DNA of 64,000 nt from Lysinibacillus sp. B2A1 (GCA_002973635.1 CP027224.1:1002501-1066500); one strand, 5' to 3'. Positions 27,003 through 36,412 are shown, counted from the first letter of the stretch. The notes: a model not told the origin generated them from the letters alone. A program made the numbers and translations.

Positions 27003-27060
27003 GACGTATTTTTTCTATACTAATATCTATCGAGTTTAGAGTATGGAAGGAGTTATGAAA

Positions 27061-28416
27061 GTGCCTTGGAAAAAATCTTCGAATAGGCTTGTAACGCCGT
27101 TTCAGGTACTAGTATCTTATTATTTTATAGCCATAGCGATTTCCTTCCTGTTACTACGACTTCCAGGCGTTCATCAAGAAGGTGTGAAAGTTTCGTTATT
27201 AGATAGCTTGTTTACAGCAGTAAGTGCAGTTAGTGTAACGGGTTTAACAACATTTAATATATCAGAGACATATACAACCTTTGGACTTGTGATGGTGCTT
27301 GTTATTCTGCAGCTAGGAGCCATTGGTATTATGTCACTTGGTACCTTTGTTTGGTTACTGGTTGGGAAGAAAATAGGGATGCGTGAGCGTCAATTAATTA
27401 TGATAGACCATAACCAATATAATTTATCTGGGGTTGTTCAATTAATACGGGAAATATTAAAAATATTAATTGGTATTGAAGTTGTAGGTGCATTTATACT
27501 CACATTACACTTTACTAATTATTTCGATACATTAGAGGAAGCGTTTCTACATGGTGTATTTGCTTCTATTTCTGCAACTACTAATGGTGGTTTCGATATT
27601 ACAGGAATGAGCTTGCTACCGTTTCATAACGATTATTTTGTCCAATTGATAACGATGGTACTAATTGTCCTTGGCGCGATAGGCTTTCCAGTACTAATAG
27701 AAGTAAAAACTTTTTTGATGAATCGTCATGCAAATTTCCGATTCAGTTTATTTACAAAAATTACTACCTCTACATATGCAATATTATTTGTAGTTGGTGC
27801 AATCGTCATTTTTTTACTGGAATCATTTCATTCATTTAAAGGAATGGTTTGGCATGAAGCGCTATTTTCTGCTATGTTTCATTCGGTTTCGACACGCTCA
27901 GCTGGCCTTACAACATATGATGTAACATCATTTAGTGAAGCGACAGATATTTTTATGAGTTTCCTCATGTTTATCGGTTCTTCACCTAGTTCAGTTGGGG
28001 GTGGGATACGTACAACAACATTCGCCATGGCTATCCTATTTCTCATTACCTTCGCACGAGGAAGAGAGGATATTCAAGTATTTGGACGAGAAATACATTT
28101 AATTGATGTCTTCCGCTCGTTTGTTGTTATTCTGTTGGCTTTCTTTATGGTCTTAGTTGCGACTATTATTTTACTTATAACTGAGCCACATGCATCACTG
28201 ATACAAATTATTTTTGAAATTACTTCAGCATTCGGTACATGTGGCATGTCATTAGGTATCACTTCTGATTTATCAATCGTTGGCAAAATTATCATTATTA
28301 TTTTAATGTTTGTTGGTCGTGTCGGCTTAATTTCCTTCTTGTATACTCTTGGTGGTGGGGGAAGAGGTAAAAAATCAAGCTATCACTATCCGAAGGAACG
28401 TGTAATTATAGGGTAA
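27061..28416 (+). CDS. ktrD: Ktr potassium transporter membrane subunit, KtrD-like
   Basis: This 451-residue TrkH/KtrB-family channel subunit has four M1-P-M2 repeats. The pore loops read VSVTGLTTF, ATTNGGFDITG, STRSAGLTTYD and SAFGTCGMSLG. It imports potassium with sodium when partnered by a cytoplasmic RCK subunit (KtrC or KtrA), which is not in this window. GGAAGGAG at 27045-27052 best fits the GTG at 27061; ATG codons at 27055 and 27043 are alternatives. Its position after the ykoY-like gene recalls ykrM/ktrD of B. subtilis, hence the symbol. Confidence 0.82.
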   Translation: MPWKKSSNRLVTPFQVLVSYYFIAIAISFLLLRLPGVHQEGVKVSLLDSLFTAVSAVSVTGLTTFNISETYTTFGLVMVLVILQLGAIGIMSLGTFVWLLVGKKIGMRERQLIMIDHNQYNLSGVVQLIREILKILIGIEVVGAFILTLHFTNYFDTLEEAFLHGVFASISATTNGGFDITGMSLLPFHNDYFVQLITMVLIVLGAIGFPVLIEVKTFLMNRHANFRFSLFTKITTSTYAILFVVGAIVIFLLESFHSFKGMVWHEALFSAMFHSVSTRSAGLTTYDVTSFSEATDIFMSFLMFIGSSPSSVGGGIRTTTFAMAILFLITFARGREDIQVFGREIHLIDVFRSFVVILLAFFMVLVATIILLITEPHASLIQIIFEITSAFGTCGMSLGITSDLSIVGKIIIIILMFVGRVGLISFLYTLGGGGRGKKSSYHYPKERVIIG

Positions 28417-28445
28417 TAAAAGAGCTTCAGCATTTTTATCATAAA

Positions 28446-28490
28446 CTGAGTATACGTTAAATCAGGTTTTAACGTGTATTCAGGTTTCTT
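28446..28490 (+). terminator. terminator after ktrD-like gene
   Basis: CTGAGTATACGTTAAA at 28446-28461 pairs, with one wobble, with TTTAACGTGTATTCAG at 28468-28483, then GTTTCTTT. I see no gene between here and 28762. Confidence 0.75.
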
Positions 28491-28761
28491 TCAACTAGGC
28501 AAAGACAATAGGAAAAACCTTTTTCGTTAAAATGTCGAAAAATTTAAAATTATTTATCCCGAATGTAATATCATTGAAATGGGCATTATTTACAAGGTGG
28601 AGATGTTCTTCAGTTAAGAATTTAGCACTAAGAATTTTTGGATTATTTGTGCTACGATTACTAAGAGGTAAATAGCAGCTGTGAACTTCCTGTTTGACGC
28701 TAACTATGTATACTTTTGAAGAGCTAAAAAATTTGGGGAATTTAAGAATTCTTTAAGAACA

Positions 28762-28806
28762 GAAAAACGCTAATCCTATTTTTGATTTTATAGGATTAGC
28801 GTTTTC
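28762..28806 (-). terminator. terminator after radical SAM gene
   Basis: A 15-bp inverted repeat with arms AACGCTAATCCTA and TAGGATTAGCGTT gives a T run on the minus strand, 3 bp beyond the stop. Confidence 0.85.
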
Positions 28807-28808
28807 AA

Positions 28809-30548
28809 TTATATGGAATGGATTGACGCAAAGTACGGGGCTTGTCCATGACGGAAATATGTGAATAGATACCCGTTTTTTTGTACAATTTTGCCTTTTG
28901 TGAAATTTTGGAAATCTATATAGTGTGGAACAACAAGTGTATGCTTAAACAATTCTTTTTCAGATAAATTGAAACTAGCAAATGCTTCTCCCGCTATTGA
29001 AGGGTTTTCACGTAAAGCATTGTAAATTGCTTTTAGCTGTTCTTCTGTAGGACGTTCCTTCCACCATAGTTTGCGAGGTTGGAATTGCTGTACCATTAAA
29101 TAATCTAGCTGCATTAAGCTTTTAACAATATTTATATTAACACCCTCAATTGTTTCTAAAAACATTAATAAACGAAGGAATAAATCCTCAAGTTGATGGC
29201 CAATTCTGGACCATCCCTTTGTTTCCCAATAAGTTCCGAAATTTTGGAAGAAATCAAAAGGTGTTTCAAAAACTTCTGTCACCAGATATTCAACTGTATG
29301 ATCCATACGGTGATCATTCCAATATTTTTCAAGTACATCCTCTGCGTGTTTGATACGGACAATATCATCGAAATTTAAGACATTATTAGAGAAAATCTCA
29401 TAAGGGGCTAAATCCACATAAGTATAGCCGAATTTTTCAGCTTCAAGGCGAAGCCCAGTCCCGCGCAACAACTTAAGGAATCCAAGCTGTAATTCCTCAG
29501 GTCTCATTGCAAAAACATCATTAAAAGTTTGTCTGAAGCTGCCATAATCCTCTTCGGGTAAGCCAGCAATTAAATCTAAATGCTGATCAATTTTCCCCCC
29601 ATCTTTAACCATCGTCACTGTACGCTTTAGCTTCTCAAAATTTTGACGACGCTGAACGAGTGTATTTGTTAGATCGTTTGTGGATTGTACGCCTATCTCA
29701 AACCGGAATAAACCTTTTGGTGCGTTATCATTTAAAAATTGGATGACCTCAGGACGCATAATATCTGCGGTAATCTCAAATTGAAATACAACACCTGACT
29801 TATGCTCATCAATTAAAAATTGAAACATTTCCATAGCATAGCTACGACTAATATTAAAAGTACGGTCAACAAATTTTATCGTACGTGCACCATTATTCAT
29901 GAGGAATCGAATGTCTTCTTTTATTTTTTCTCGGTTAAAGTAACGGACCCCTACTTCAATAGAAGATAAGCAAAATTGACAGCTAAACGGACATCCTCTG
30001 CTTGTTTCAATATACTGAATTCGCTTGCTTAGGTGTGGAATATCCTCCTCAAAACGAAATGGGCTAGGTAATTCTCGTAAGTCTATTTTTGGAGGTTGAG
30101 CATGAATTCTTACTTTACCATCCTCTAGATAACATATCCCTGGCACATCCTCTAACGAAATTTCTCCATGTAAATAGTGCAATAATTGTTTGAAAGATGT
30201 CTCGCCTTCGCCCATAATAATAAAATCAATTTCCTCAACTCTACGTAACCAATAGTGGGAATCATAAGAAACTTCAGGCCCTCCGAGCAAAATTTTAACA
30301 TCGGGACAGACAGTTTTTAACATTTTAATAACGTGAATAGTTTCTTCAATATTCCAGATGTAGCAACTAAATCCTACAATATCAGGTTTTTTTTGAAATA
30401 AATCTGATACAATATTAAAAGCGGGATCTTTAATTGTGTATTCTGCAATAATTGGATTAAACTCTGGTAAAGCAGCTCCTTTTAAATAACGCAATGCTAA
30501 ATTTGTGTGAATATACTTTGCGTTTAAAGTAGTTAAAATAGTATTCAT
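28809..30548 (-). CDS. B12-binding radical SAM protein, DUF4080
   Basis: This 579-residue protein joins an N-terminal cobalamin-binding Rossmann domain (about residues 1-140, with GFSCYIWNIEET and LLGGPEVSYDS) to a radical SAM barrel. The barrel's cluster motif is SRGCPFSCQFCLS near residue 185. The C-terminal DUF4080 region is about residues 370-579. Members of this type are often methyltransferases or unknown anaerobic enzymes; no substrate can be read here. AAGGAAG lies about 10 nt before the ATG. It is monocistronic and divergent from the sensor kinase gene. Confidence 0.85.
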   Translation of the reverse strand: MNTILTTLNAKYIHTNLALRYLKGAALPEFNPIIAEYTIKDPAFNIVSDLFQKKPDIVGFSCYIWNIEETIHVIKMLKTVCPDVKILLGGPEVSYDSHYWLRRVEEIDFIIMGEGETSFKQLLHYLHGEISLEDVPGICYLEDGKVRIHAQPPKIDLRELPSPFRFEEDIPHLSKRIQYIETSRGCPFSCQFCLSSIEVGVRYFNREKIKEDIRFLMNNGARTIKFVDRTFNISRSYAMEMFQFLIDEHKSGVVFQFEITADIMRPEVIQFLNDNAPKGLFRFEIGVQSTNDLTNTLVQRRQNFEKLKRTVTMVKDGGKIDQHLDLIAGLPEEDYGSFRQTFNDVFAMRPEELQLGFLKLLRGTGLRLEAEKFGYTYVDLAPYEIFSNNVLNFDDIVRIKHAEDVLEKYWNDHRMDHTVEYLVTEVFETPFDFFQNFGTYWETKGWSRIGHQLEDLFLRLLMFLETIEGVNINIVKSLMQLDYLMVQQFQPRKLWWKERPTEEQLKAIYNALRENPSIAGEAFASFNLSEKELFKHTLVVPHYIDFQNFTKGKIVQKNGYLFTYFRHGQAPYFASIHSI

Positions 30549-30747
30549 ACAATAATCTTCCTTTCAACATCTAATTGTAACAGTCAAGTTGCTATCATAC
30601 AATATAATCCTTTTTACCTATTTATTTTGTGAACGGTTCGTGAAATAATTTTAAATACTTAAATTTACTAAATTTTGTAATAATAGAATCGTACAGTCAT
30701 AAAGTATAGTAAAGGCTCAAAATTCAATTTAGAGGTTTTTTACTCTT

Positions 30748-32223
30748 TTGAAAGGTTCGGTGAGAAAGTTGAAGCAAAATGATATTAATCAATGTTTTGG
30801 AAATCTTATGAAAAGTACTTCGTCACCAACACTTATTCTGAATAAAGCAGGGAAAATTTTGAACGTTAATGAAGCTGCTATAAAACTTTTTAACCTGAAT
30901 TTAACGTATATTGGCTATTTAGCAATGGACGAGCCATCCAATCTAAAATGGGCGAAGTTTGTCAAACAATTGCAAAACGACCTGCGATCCGAAGAAATCT
31001 TTAATATTCGTATTGTTGGTAACGAATTTGAGATGATGTCCTTCAAATGTTTTTATGATTCAAATACGGAGGAAATCGTTGCCAAAATTTCAACATTAAA
31101 TAATGATATTGCTCATAAGTTATATGTTAGTCAGGAGCAGGAAAGATCACAGTCTTTCAATGCGTACGATCACTTACCATATGCTGTCATAGTAAGTGAT
31201 GCTAGCGGGATAATTCTTGGGCTCAATAAGTATGCAGAAATGTATTTAAAAATAGAAAAAACGCAGCTTCTTCATAAAGCACATCAGCATATTTTTGACT
31301 CATTTACAATGAAAAAAGGACAAATTACATCCTATCTTTCAAAATTGATGGGTGAGAAACATGCAAGTATTCATGTTGTTGATGAAACGCAGGTAAGCAG
31401 AACTTGTTATTATGAAATCTCTAGCGTTTTTGATGAATACAACAATATTATTATCACAGTTATTAATGATGAAACAGAAAAGAAACAGCTACAACATAAA
31501 GTTGAGCATCAGCAGGCATTAAATGTTGTTGGTCAAATGGCAGCAAGTATTGCCCATGAAATTCGTAATCCATTAACTTCACTCAAGGGCTTTACGGAAT
31601 TATTAAAGCTGAATGCTGATGAAGAATCGCGAATGTATTTATCTGTCATTGATAGTGAGCTACAACGTATGGAGCAAATTTTATCTGAGCTTTTAGTATT
31701 GTCCAAGCCAACGAGTATGAAGGTAGAATTATTAGATTTAGACAATATTGTAAAGCAAGTGATTGAATTTATGCTTCCAGATGCATTGATGAAAAATATT
31801 ATGATTCAATATATTTCTTCTTCTAATCAAGCATTTATTGGGGGCAATGAAAATCGTTTAAAGCAAGTTTTTATGAATCTCATCAAAAATGCGATGGAGT
31901 CCATGAATAATGGTGGAACAATCACAATAGAAATGAATGTCATTGACTGTACGATTGAACTAATGATTAAAGATGAAGGCGTTGGTATGGATAATAGTAC
32001 CCTTCAAAGCTTATTCCAGCCTTTTTACACGACCAAATCAACAGGGACAGGACTAGGCCTTGCTTTCGTGAAAAAAGTGATAGAAGAGCATGAAGGGCTA
32101 ATAGGTGTGAATAGTGAATTACAGAAGGGGACATGCTTCCACCTGCAATTCCCAGTTTACACATTTAATCAAATGGATGCAGTGGATGTATCGGTGAAGG
32201 ACTCTGCTTATTTAGTAACATAG
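30748..32223 (+). CDS. PAS sensor histidine kinase, sporulation-kinase type
   Basis: This 491-residue soluble kinase has two PAS-like regions (about residues 20-125 and 140-240), then HisKA with phospho-acceptor His near residue 270 in SIAHEIRNPLTSLKGF. An HATPase_c domain follows: NLIKNAMESM, DEGVGMD and GTGLGLAFVKKVIEEH. It has no membrane span and no adjacent response regulator, like KinA/KinE orphans feeding the Spo0F phosphorelay. Its place between a ktrD-like and a Spo0E-like gene fits kinE of B. subtilis. The start is uncertain: TTG 30748, GTG 30760 and TTG 30769 are all in frame, with weak ribosome sites. Confidence 0.82.
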   Translation: MKGSVRKLKQNDINQCFGNLMKSTSSPTLILNKAGKILNVNEAAIKLFNLNLTYIGYLAMDEPSNLKWAKFVKQLQNDLRSEEIFNIRIVGNEFEMMSFKCFYDSNTEEIVAKISTLNNDIAHKLYVSQEQERSQSFNAYDHLPYAVIVSDASGIILGLNKYAEMYLKIEKTQLLHKAHQHIFDSFTMKKGQITSYLSKLMGEKHASIHVVDETQVSRTCYYEISSVFDEYNNIIITVINDETEKKQLQHKVEHQQALNVVGQMAASIAHEIRNPLTSLKGFTELLKLNADEESRMYLSVIDSELQRMEQILSELLVLSKPTSMKVELLDLDNIVKQVIEFMLPDALMKNIMIQYISSSNQAFIGGNENRLKQVFMNLIKNAMESMNNGGTITIEMNVIDCTIELMIKDEGVGMDNSTLQSLFQPFYTTKSTGTGLGLAFVKKVIEEHEGLIGVNSELQKGTCFHLQFPVYTFNQMDAVDVSVKDSAYLVT

Positions 32224-32343
32224 GGAAAGTAAAAATGGTTGCATAAATGTTTTAAATGCACGAATATAGATATTGCTTTTGACAATGCTTTTCTAAAATC
32301 GCTATAATGGCATGTATAAAGAGCGAATTGAGAGGAAAAGGAT

Positions 32344-32790
32344 ATGACGTCAGAAGATTTAAAGCAATCTTTAAAATTATATATTGTATTATCACGTGCA
32401 CATAAAGCGATAAATGAGACAACCCATTCATTTTTTCAAGAGAATGGATTAAATCCTACTGAATTTGCTGTATTAGAGCTTCTTTATCATAAAGGAAGAC
32501 AACCTTTACAGCAAATTGGCAATAAAATTTTGCTAGCCAGTGGGTCTATTACGTATGTCATTGACAAACTTGAAAAAAGAGGATATTTATTGCGTGTCTC
32601 TTGTCCAGCAGATCGCCGTGTTACCTATGCAGAAATTACTGAGAAGGGTGAGGCGTTTATGAGTGAGTTATTTCCAAAGCATGAGCGTCATTTGCATGAG
32701 CTAGTGAGTGTGTTATCTGCAGAGGAAAAAGATCAAGCCATCAATTTGTTGAAAAAGTTAGGGCTGTCCATTAAAGATTTGTCTTATTAA
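32344..32790 (+). CDS. MarR family transcriptional regulator
   Basis: This 148-residue winged-helix protein has the MarR pattern: LNPTEFAVLELLYHKG, QQIGNKILLASGSITYVIDKLEKRGYL (recognition helix) and the wing SCPADRRVTYAEITEKGEAF. The single cysteine of RVSCPADRR precedes the wing arginines. It begins after AGAGGAAAAGG and is closed by a strong terminator. It has no adjacent target, so its ligand and regulon are unknown. Confidence 0.88.
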   Translation: MTSEDLKQSLKLYIVLSRAHKAINETTHSFFQENGLNPTEFAVLELLYHKGRQPLQQIGNKILLASGSITYVIDKLEKRGYLLRVSCPADRRVTYAEITEKGEAFMSELFPKHERHLHELVSVLSAEEKDQAINLLKKLGLSIKDLSY

Positions 32791-32806
32791 AAAGAGAAAC
32801 AAGTTG

Positions 32807-32852
32807 CACCCCTAAAGTTAGAGTCAATAATCTAACTTTAGGGGTGTTTTTT
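32807..32852 (+). terminator. terminator after marR gene
   Basis: CACCCCTAAAGTTAGA at 32807-32822 pairs perfectly with TCTAACTTTAGGGGTG at 32831-32846, then six T. Confidence 0.92.
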
Positions 32853-32859
32853 ATAGACA

Positions 32860-32905
32860 AAAAAAGACTGTAGGCAAACTTTTTAGTTCGACTACAGTCT
32901 TTTTT
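32860..32905 (-). terminator. terminator after lipoprotein gene
   Basis: AAAAAGACTGTAG and CTACAGTCTTTTT form a stem with T runs on both strands; it lies 9 bp beyond the lipoprotein stop. Confidence 0.85.
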
Positions 32906-32913
32906 GTTAGTAT

Positions 32914-33588
32914 TTATTGTTTTGAAATTGTTGCCGCCATATTAAGCATAGCATCTGTTAAGTCTAATTCATCATTATCATGGATTATTAGTTTTGTAAT
33001 TAAGCCGTCTTTTTCAAAAACAACCCCAACTACTTTTTCTGTATCGAAATCCACCACATAGCCTTCGATGTTTGTTACATTCTTAAATGCAGCAAGCTCC
33101 TCAGACGTTAATGCTACTGGTTCTCCAACAGCATTCATATGATCTTGCAGAGAAGTTTTAACATCAGTATAGTTTGCTTGAGAAGCATCTACTGTTTCAA
33201 TACGCATAAATACTTCATCATTTTCATTTGAGACTAACATGTCTTTACCTGGTTCTTCTTGAGTAAGTGTGAATCCAGATAGCTGTTGCATTTTATAGCC
33301 CTGTTCAGCACTTTTAGATTCACTTGCCTTTTCGGTTTTATCTTCACCTTTTTGAACGTATTTAACCTCTTGCTGTGGACTAGTAGAAGTATCTGTGTTT
33401 GAATCATTTGATGGCGTTTCTTGCGCTTCACCTGCAGTGTTATCCTCAGATGGTTTTTGTTCATTGGAAGTATTTGATGGCTCATTATTTTGAGCATCCG
33501 AACTCTCTGATTTGTCAGTAGTATTACATCCTACAACTAAAACGGCTGTTAGTAATAATGCAAGTAATGAAAATAATTTTTTTTGCAT
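32914..33588 (-). CDS. hypothetical lipoprotein
   Basis: This 224-residue protein has a signal peptide MQKKLFSLLALLLTAVLVVGC, with lipobox Cys at residue 21. A Ser/Asn/Glu/Thr-rich spacer of about 70 residues follows, then a folded C-terminal domain of about 120 residues (GYKMQQLSGFTLTQEEPGKDML and KNVTNIEGYVVDFDTEKVVGV). It should be anchored on the outer face of the membrane, with the domain held off by the flexible linker. GGAGGG lies 7-12 nt before the ATG. I do not recognise the C-terminal domain. Confidence 0.82.
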   Translation of the reverse strand: MQKKLFSLLALLLTAVLVVGCNTTDKSESSDAQNNEPSNTSNEQKPSEDNTAGEAQETPSNDSNTDTSTSPQQEVKYVQKGEDKTEKASESKSAEQGYKMQQLSGFTLTQEEPGKDMLVSNENDEVFMRIETVDASQANYTDVKTSLQDHMNAVGEPVALTSEELAAFKNVTNIEGYVVDFDTEKVVGVVFEKDGLITKLIIHDNDELDLTDAMLNMAATISKQ

Positions 33589-33649
33589 GAAAAGCCCTCC
33601 TTTTCTAAATTAAACGTTGGTAAAGATAAAATGTTTCCAATTTTTAATG

Positions 33650-34267
33650 TTATGATGTTAAAGGTAACACTAAAAATAATAATAGTACAAAAACTACATG
33701 GGCTACAATAACAAGTGGCATACTTTTACGCCATTCATATAAAAAGCCCCAAATCAGGCTCGCTATGAGTGCAGCAACCATACCAAGCATAAAGCCGCTT
33801 AATGCAATGGAGATGGCGCATAAAATAGCTGTTACAATAACAGCAACAGCAGGGCGCATAAAGCGTTTTAACTGTTGTTGAATATATCCACGCCAAAATA
33901 GTTCTTCACCAATAGCTATAATGAATACAAGTAAAATATAGTGCCAAATATTTTGTGGTCCATAGTTTGTTAAAAATTTTTGAACAGATTGTACTAACGA
34001 ATCATTAACGTATGGTGCAAGCCAATAGCCAAAGCGAATGATACCATATGTGATTGTACCGTATCCAATACCAAAGAGTAGAAATTGCCATGTAGGTAAT
34101 TGATCTTCGATTTTACCAGCCAAGATAGAGATAGCAATACATACAAGCAAAATAAATGCATACAAGTACCAAAATACAGCTTGATTAGCAAAGGTAAAAG
34201 CTAGCATGCCATAAACGAATAATAAAGAAAGGAGAAATAATATTGTTTGTTTCGAATTTGTAAGCAT
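33650..34267 (-). CDS. CPBP intramembrane protease family protein
   Basis: This 205-residue protein has about six membrane spans. The CPBP (CAAX protease/bacteriocin-processing) motif is in IGEELFWRGYIQQQLKRF, and a later conserved histidine is in IVAHVVFVLLLFL. The middle GFMLGMVAALIASLIWGFLYE fits the family. The ATG at 34267 has GGAGGT in front of it; a ten-codon extension upstream does not. Substrates of such proteins are rarely known, and none can be inferred here. Confidence 0.82.
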   Translation of the reverse strand: MLTNSKQTILFLLSLLFVYGMLAFTFANQAVFWYLYAFILLVCIAISILAGKIEDQLPTWQFLLFGIGYGTITYGIIRFGYWLAPYVNDSLVQSVQKFLTNYGPQNIWHYILLVFIIAIGEELFWRGYIQQQLKRFMRPAVAVIVTAILCAISIALSGFMLGMVAALIASLIWGFLYEWRKSMPLVIVAHVVFVLLLFLVLPLTS

Positions 34268-34295
34268 AATTCGACCTCCATGCTTTAATTTTATC

Positions 34296-34338
34296 AAAAA
34301 AAAAGTCCCATATCATCTATAAAGACAAATAGGGACTA
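34296..34338 (-). terminator. terminator after ykvS-like gene
   Basis: On the minus strand AGTCCCTAT pairs with ATATGGGACT before nine T. Confidence 0.85.
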
Positions 34339-34347
34339 TTCAGACTA

Positions 34348-34536
34348 TTAAGCTTCATTAGTATATAAAATTTTGTATCGTTTATGATTGACAACTGTTT
34401 TCTCTTCAATCTCTAAAGTATCGAAGTTCTCCATGTATGTTAAATCTACAATTACCGAATTTTCATTAACCTTTTCAACAATACCTTGCAGACCATTTTT
34501 AAACTCGATAATATTTCCAACTTCAGCTATTTTCAC
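34348..34536 (-). CDS. ykvS: DUF2187 protein, YkvS-like
   Basis: This 62-residue protein has the KOW-like DUF2187 core VGNIIEFKNGLQGIVEKVNENSVIVDLTYMENF and ends KTVVNHKRYKIL, nearly the whole of B. subtilis YkvS as I remember it. It starts with GTG after AAGGAG. Function is unknown; a small beta-barrel is expected. It is monocistronic with its own terminator. Confidence 0.85.
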   Translation of the reverse strand: MKIAEVGNIIEFKNGLQGIVEKVNENSVIVDLTYMENFDTLEIEEKTVVNHKRYKILYTNEA

Positions 34537-34661
34537 AGACAGTCAGCTCCTTCATCGACTAATAATATACAGTTTGCAATAAAAAAAGGGAAACGTAAAG
34601 CTTTTTTTGAATAATTCATAATTTAATACACAAAATGATTAAGAAGAAAGGAATGTAATAA

Positions 34662-34850
34662 ATGGAAAAATACGAAAATATGCTTAAACAATTACAAAAT
34701 GGGGAAATTAACAGTATAGAAATTGATAAGGAACAATTTTATGAATTTAGAGAAGTACTGGTAAAACATCCTTTATTTAAACACTTTCGTGGTGAGGCCA
34801 AACAAAATGGGCTAGTGATTTACACTTATCAGGAAATTCCTAGAAGTTAA
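34662..34850 (+). CDS. small hypothetical protein, 62 aa
   Basis: This 62-residue protein begins MEKYENMLKQLQNGEINSIE and ends GLVIYTYQEIPRS. The charged N-terminal helix, the EQFYEFREVLVKHPLFKHFRG middle and the final strand suggest a compact alpha-beta fold. AAAGGA lies about 10 nt upstream. I do not recognise a named family. It lies just upstream of a Spo0E-like gene, but a shared transcript is not evident. Confidence 0.7.
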   Translation: MEKYENMLKQLQNGEINSIEIDKEQFYEFREVLVKHPLFKHFRGEAKQNGLVIYTYQEIPRS

Positions 34851-34942
34851 TTTGTCGAACATTGTCGGAAGTTAATGCTGTAAGAAATGAAATATAAATG
34901 TATAATAATGGTATGATTATTTGTATGTGGAGGGTTGTATGA

Positions 34943-35119
34943 ATGGTCAATCTACTCTTGAAACAAATGGAACAAACTCGTGAGATGATGATTCGCTCAG
35001 GTGTAGAAAACGGGTTACAAAATGCAAAAACCATTCAACTGAGTCGCAGATTAGATCAGTTAATGAACACTTATTATAGACAGACAGTATTTGAGGAAGA
35101 AGAAGATCAAGAAGAATAA
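34943..35119 (+). CDS. Spo0E-like aspartyl-phosphate phosphatase
   Basis: This 58-residue protein begins MVNLLLKQMEQTREMMIRSG. The family signature (SxxLD) appears as IQLSRRLDQLMNTYYRQ, followed by an acidic tail EEEEDQEE. Spo0E-type phosphatases remove phosphate from Spo0A and so hold back sporulation. GGAGGG at 34929-34934 sits 8 nt before the ATG. The gene is short and easily missed. Its position between a sporulation-type kinase and ykwC recalls the spo0E neighbourhood of B. subtilis. Confidence 0.78.
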   Translation: MVNLLLKQMEQTREMMIRSGVENGLQNAKTIQLSRRLDQLMNTYYRQTVFEEEEDQEE

Positions 35120-35224
35120 AAGAATGTTCCAGTATTCAGAGTATAAACTTTAAAAATGATGTTTAAAAAACATTTAATGGGGAATACTTAAATTGAACAC
35201 AGCAACATTCTCATTTCCCCCTTT

Positions 35225-35260
35225 AGAGCAGTGATACCCCAATCACTTGCTCTCTTTTTT
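35225..35260 (+). terminator. terminator after Spo0E-like gene
   Basis: AGAGCA-GTGAT pairs with ATCAC-TTGCTCT across a short loop, followed by six T. Confidence 0.8.
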
Positions 35261-35355
35261 ATCTTCATTCAGCAGAAGACTTTCACCTCTATAGGTGGTG
35301 AGATGAATGAGGTTTTGGTTCCTTTTCAGTCAAACACCTACTGAATGAAGATAAA
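35258..35355. repeat. 98-bp inverted-repeat structure
   Basis: TTTATCTTCATTCAG (35258-35272) and its exact complement (35341-35355) enclose a smaller hairpin around TCACCTCTATAGGTGGTGA (35283-35301). Directly after it, CGCCAAGGCGAAATTGAT (35360-35377) is a motif repeated at 37.56 kb. It is non-coding and could be a MITE-like or RNA element. The remaining DNA to 35535 shows no gene. Confidence 0.6.
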
Positions 35356-35535
35356 GCCTCGCCAAGGCGAAATTGATTTATTCGTATATATGCTCAACCA
35401 TGATTTTTTAGAACAAGTCATATAAGAAGAGTTTGAATTATTGCACTTATTCCACTACACTGAAAACATAATAATAAGTGCTAATCATTGGTTTTCAATT
35501 GGTGGCTAGCATAGATAATGAAGGAGTCGCTACAT

Positions 35536-36402
35536 ATGGGAAAAGAACGTATTGCATTTATTGGTACAGGCGTTATGGGCGCTAGTATTGTTAAGCATTT
35601 ATTACACAATGGTCATGAAGTAACGGTTTACACTAGAACTAAAGAAAAAGCTGAACCACTTGTGGCATTAGGTGCAACTTGGGCTAGCTCACCAGCAGAG
35701 GCATTTAAAAATAAGGATATAGCTTTCACAATGGTTGGATATCCTTCAGATGTAGAGGAAGTATATTTTGGAGACAATGGATTATTTCAATCTGCTGAAA
35801 CAGGCAATATTTTGATTGATATGACTACTTCAGAGCCGACATTAGCAAAGAAAATTTTTAACCATGCTCAAGAGCTTGAGGTAGAAGCGTTAGATGCACC
35901 TGTTTCTGGAGGAGATATTGGTGCTCAAAATGGTACATTATCCATTATGGTTGGTGGTAGCAAGGCTACATTCGATAAAGTATTAGTAGTCATGAAGCAT
36001 TTTGGTGAGAATATTGTTTATCAAGGTGAAGCCGGTGCAGGACAGCATGCTAAAATGTGTAATCAGATTGTTATTGCTTCTGGGATGATTGGTGTATGTG
36101 AATCATTGGCTTACGGTTTAAAGGCCGGACTTGATTTATCAACAGTATTACAATCGATTGTGTCTGGTGCTGCTGGATCCTGGTCTTTAAGTAATTTAGC
36201 ACCTCGTATGATTATAGATGACTACGCACCTGGTTTTTATATTAAACATTTTGTCAAGGACATGAAAATTGCTTTAGATGAATCTAAAAAAATGGGGATA
36301 TCGTTACCAGGTTTAACACTTGCCTATGAAATGTATGAGAAGCTTATTGAAGAGGGCTATGGCGAGAATGGTACGCAGGCGCTTTTAAAAGCTTATCTAT
36401 AA
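35536..36402 (+). CDS. ykwC: beta-hydroxyacid dehydrogenase, YkwC-like
   Basis: This 288-residue NAD(P) enzyme is of the 3-hydroxyisobutyrate/6-phosphogluconate dehydrogenase superfamily. The cofactor site is IAFIGTGVMGASIVKHLL. The substrate loop is DAPVSGGDIGAQNGTLSIMVGG, and the catalytic Lys is in GAGQHAKMCNQI. The length equals that of B. subtilis YkwC. AAGGAG at 35521-35526 supports the ATG at 35536; the ATG at 35518 lies before it. The physiological substrate is not known. Confidence 0.88.
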   Translation: MGKERIAFIGTGVMGASIVKHLLHNGHEVTVYTRTKEKAEPLVALGATWASSPAEAFKNKDIAFTMVGYPSDVEEVYFGDNGLFQSAETGNILIDMTTSEPTLAKKIFNHAQELEVEALDAPVSGGDIGAQNGTLSIMVGGSKATFDKVLVVMKHFGENIVYQGEAGAGQHAKMCNQIVIASGMIGVCESLAYGLKAGLDLSTVLQSIVSGAAGSWSLSNLAPRMIIDDYAPGFYIKHFVKDMKIALDESKKMGISLPGLTLAYEMYEKLIEEGYGENGTQALLKAYL

Positions 36403-36412
36403 TATAATACTG

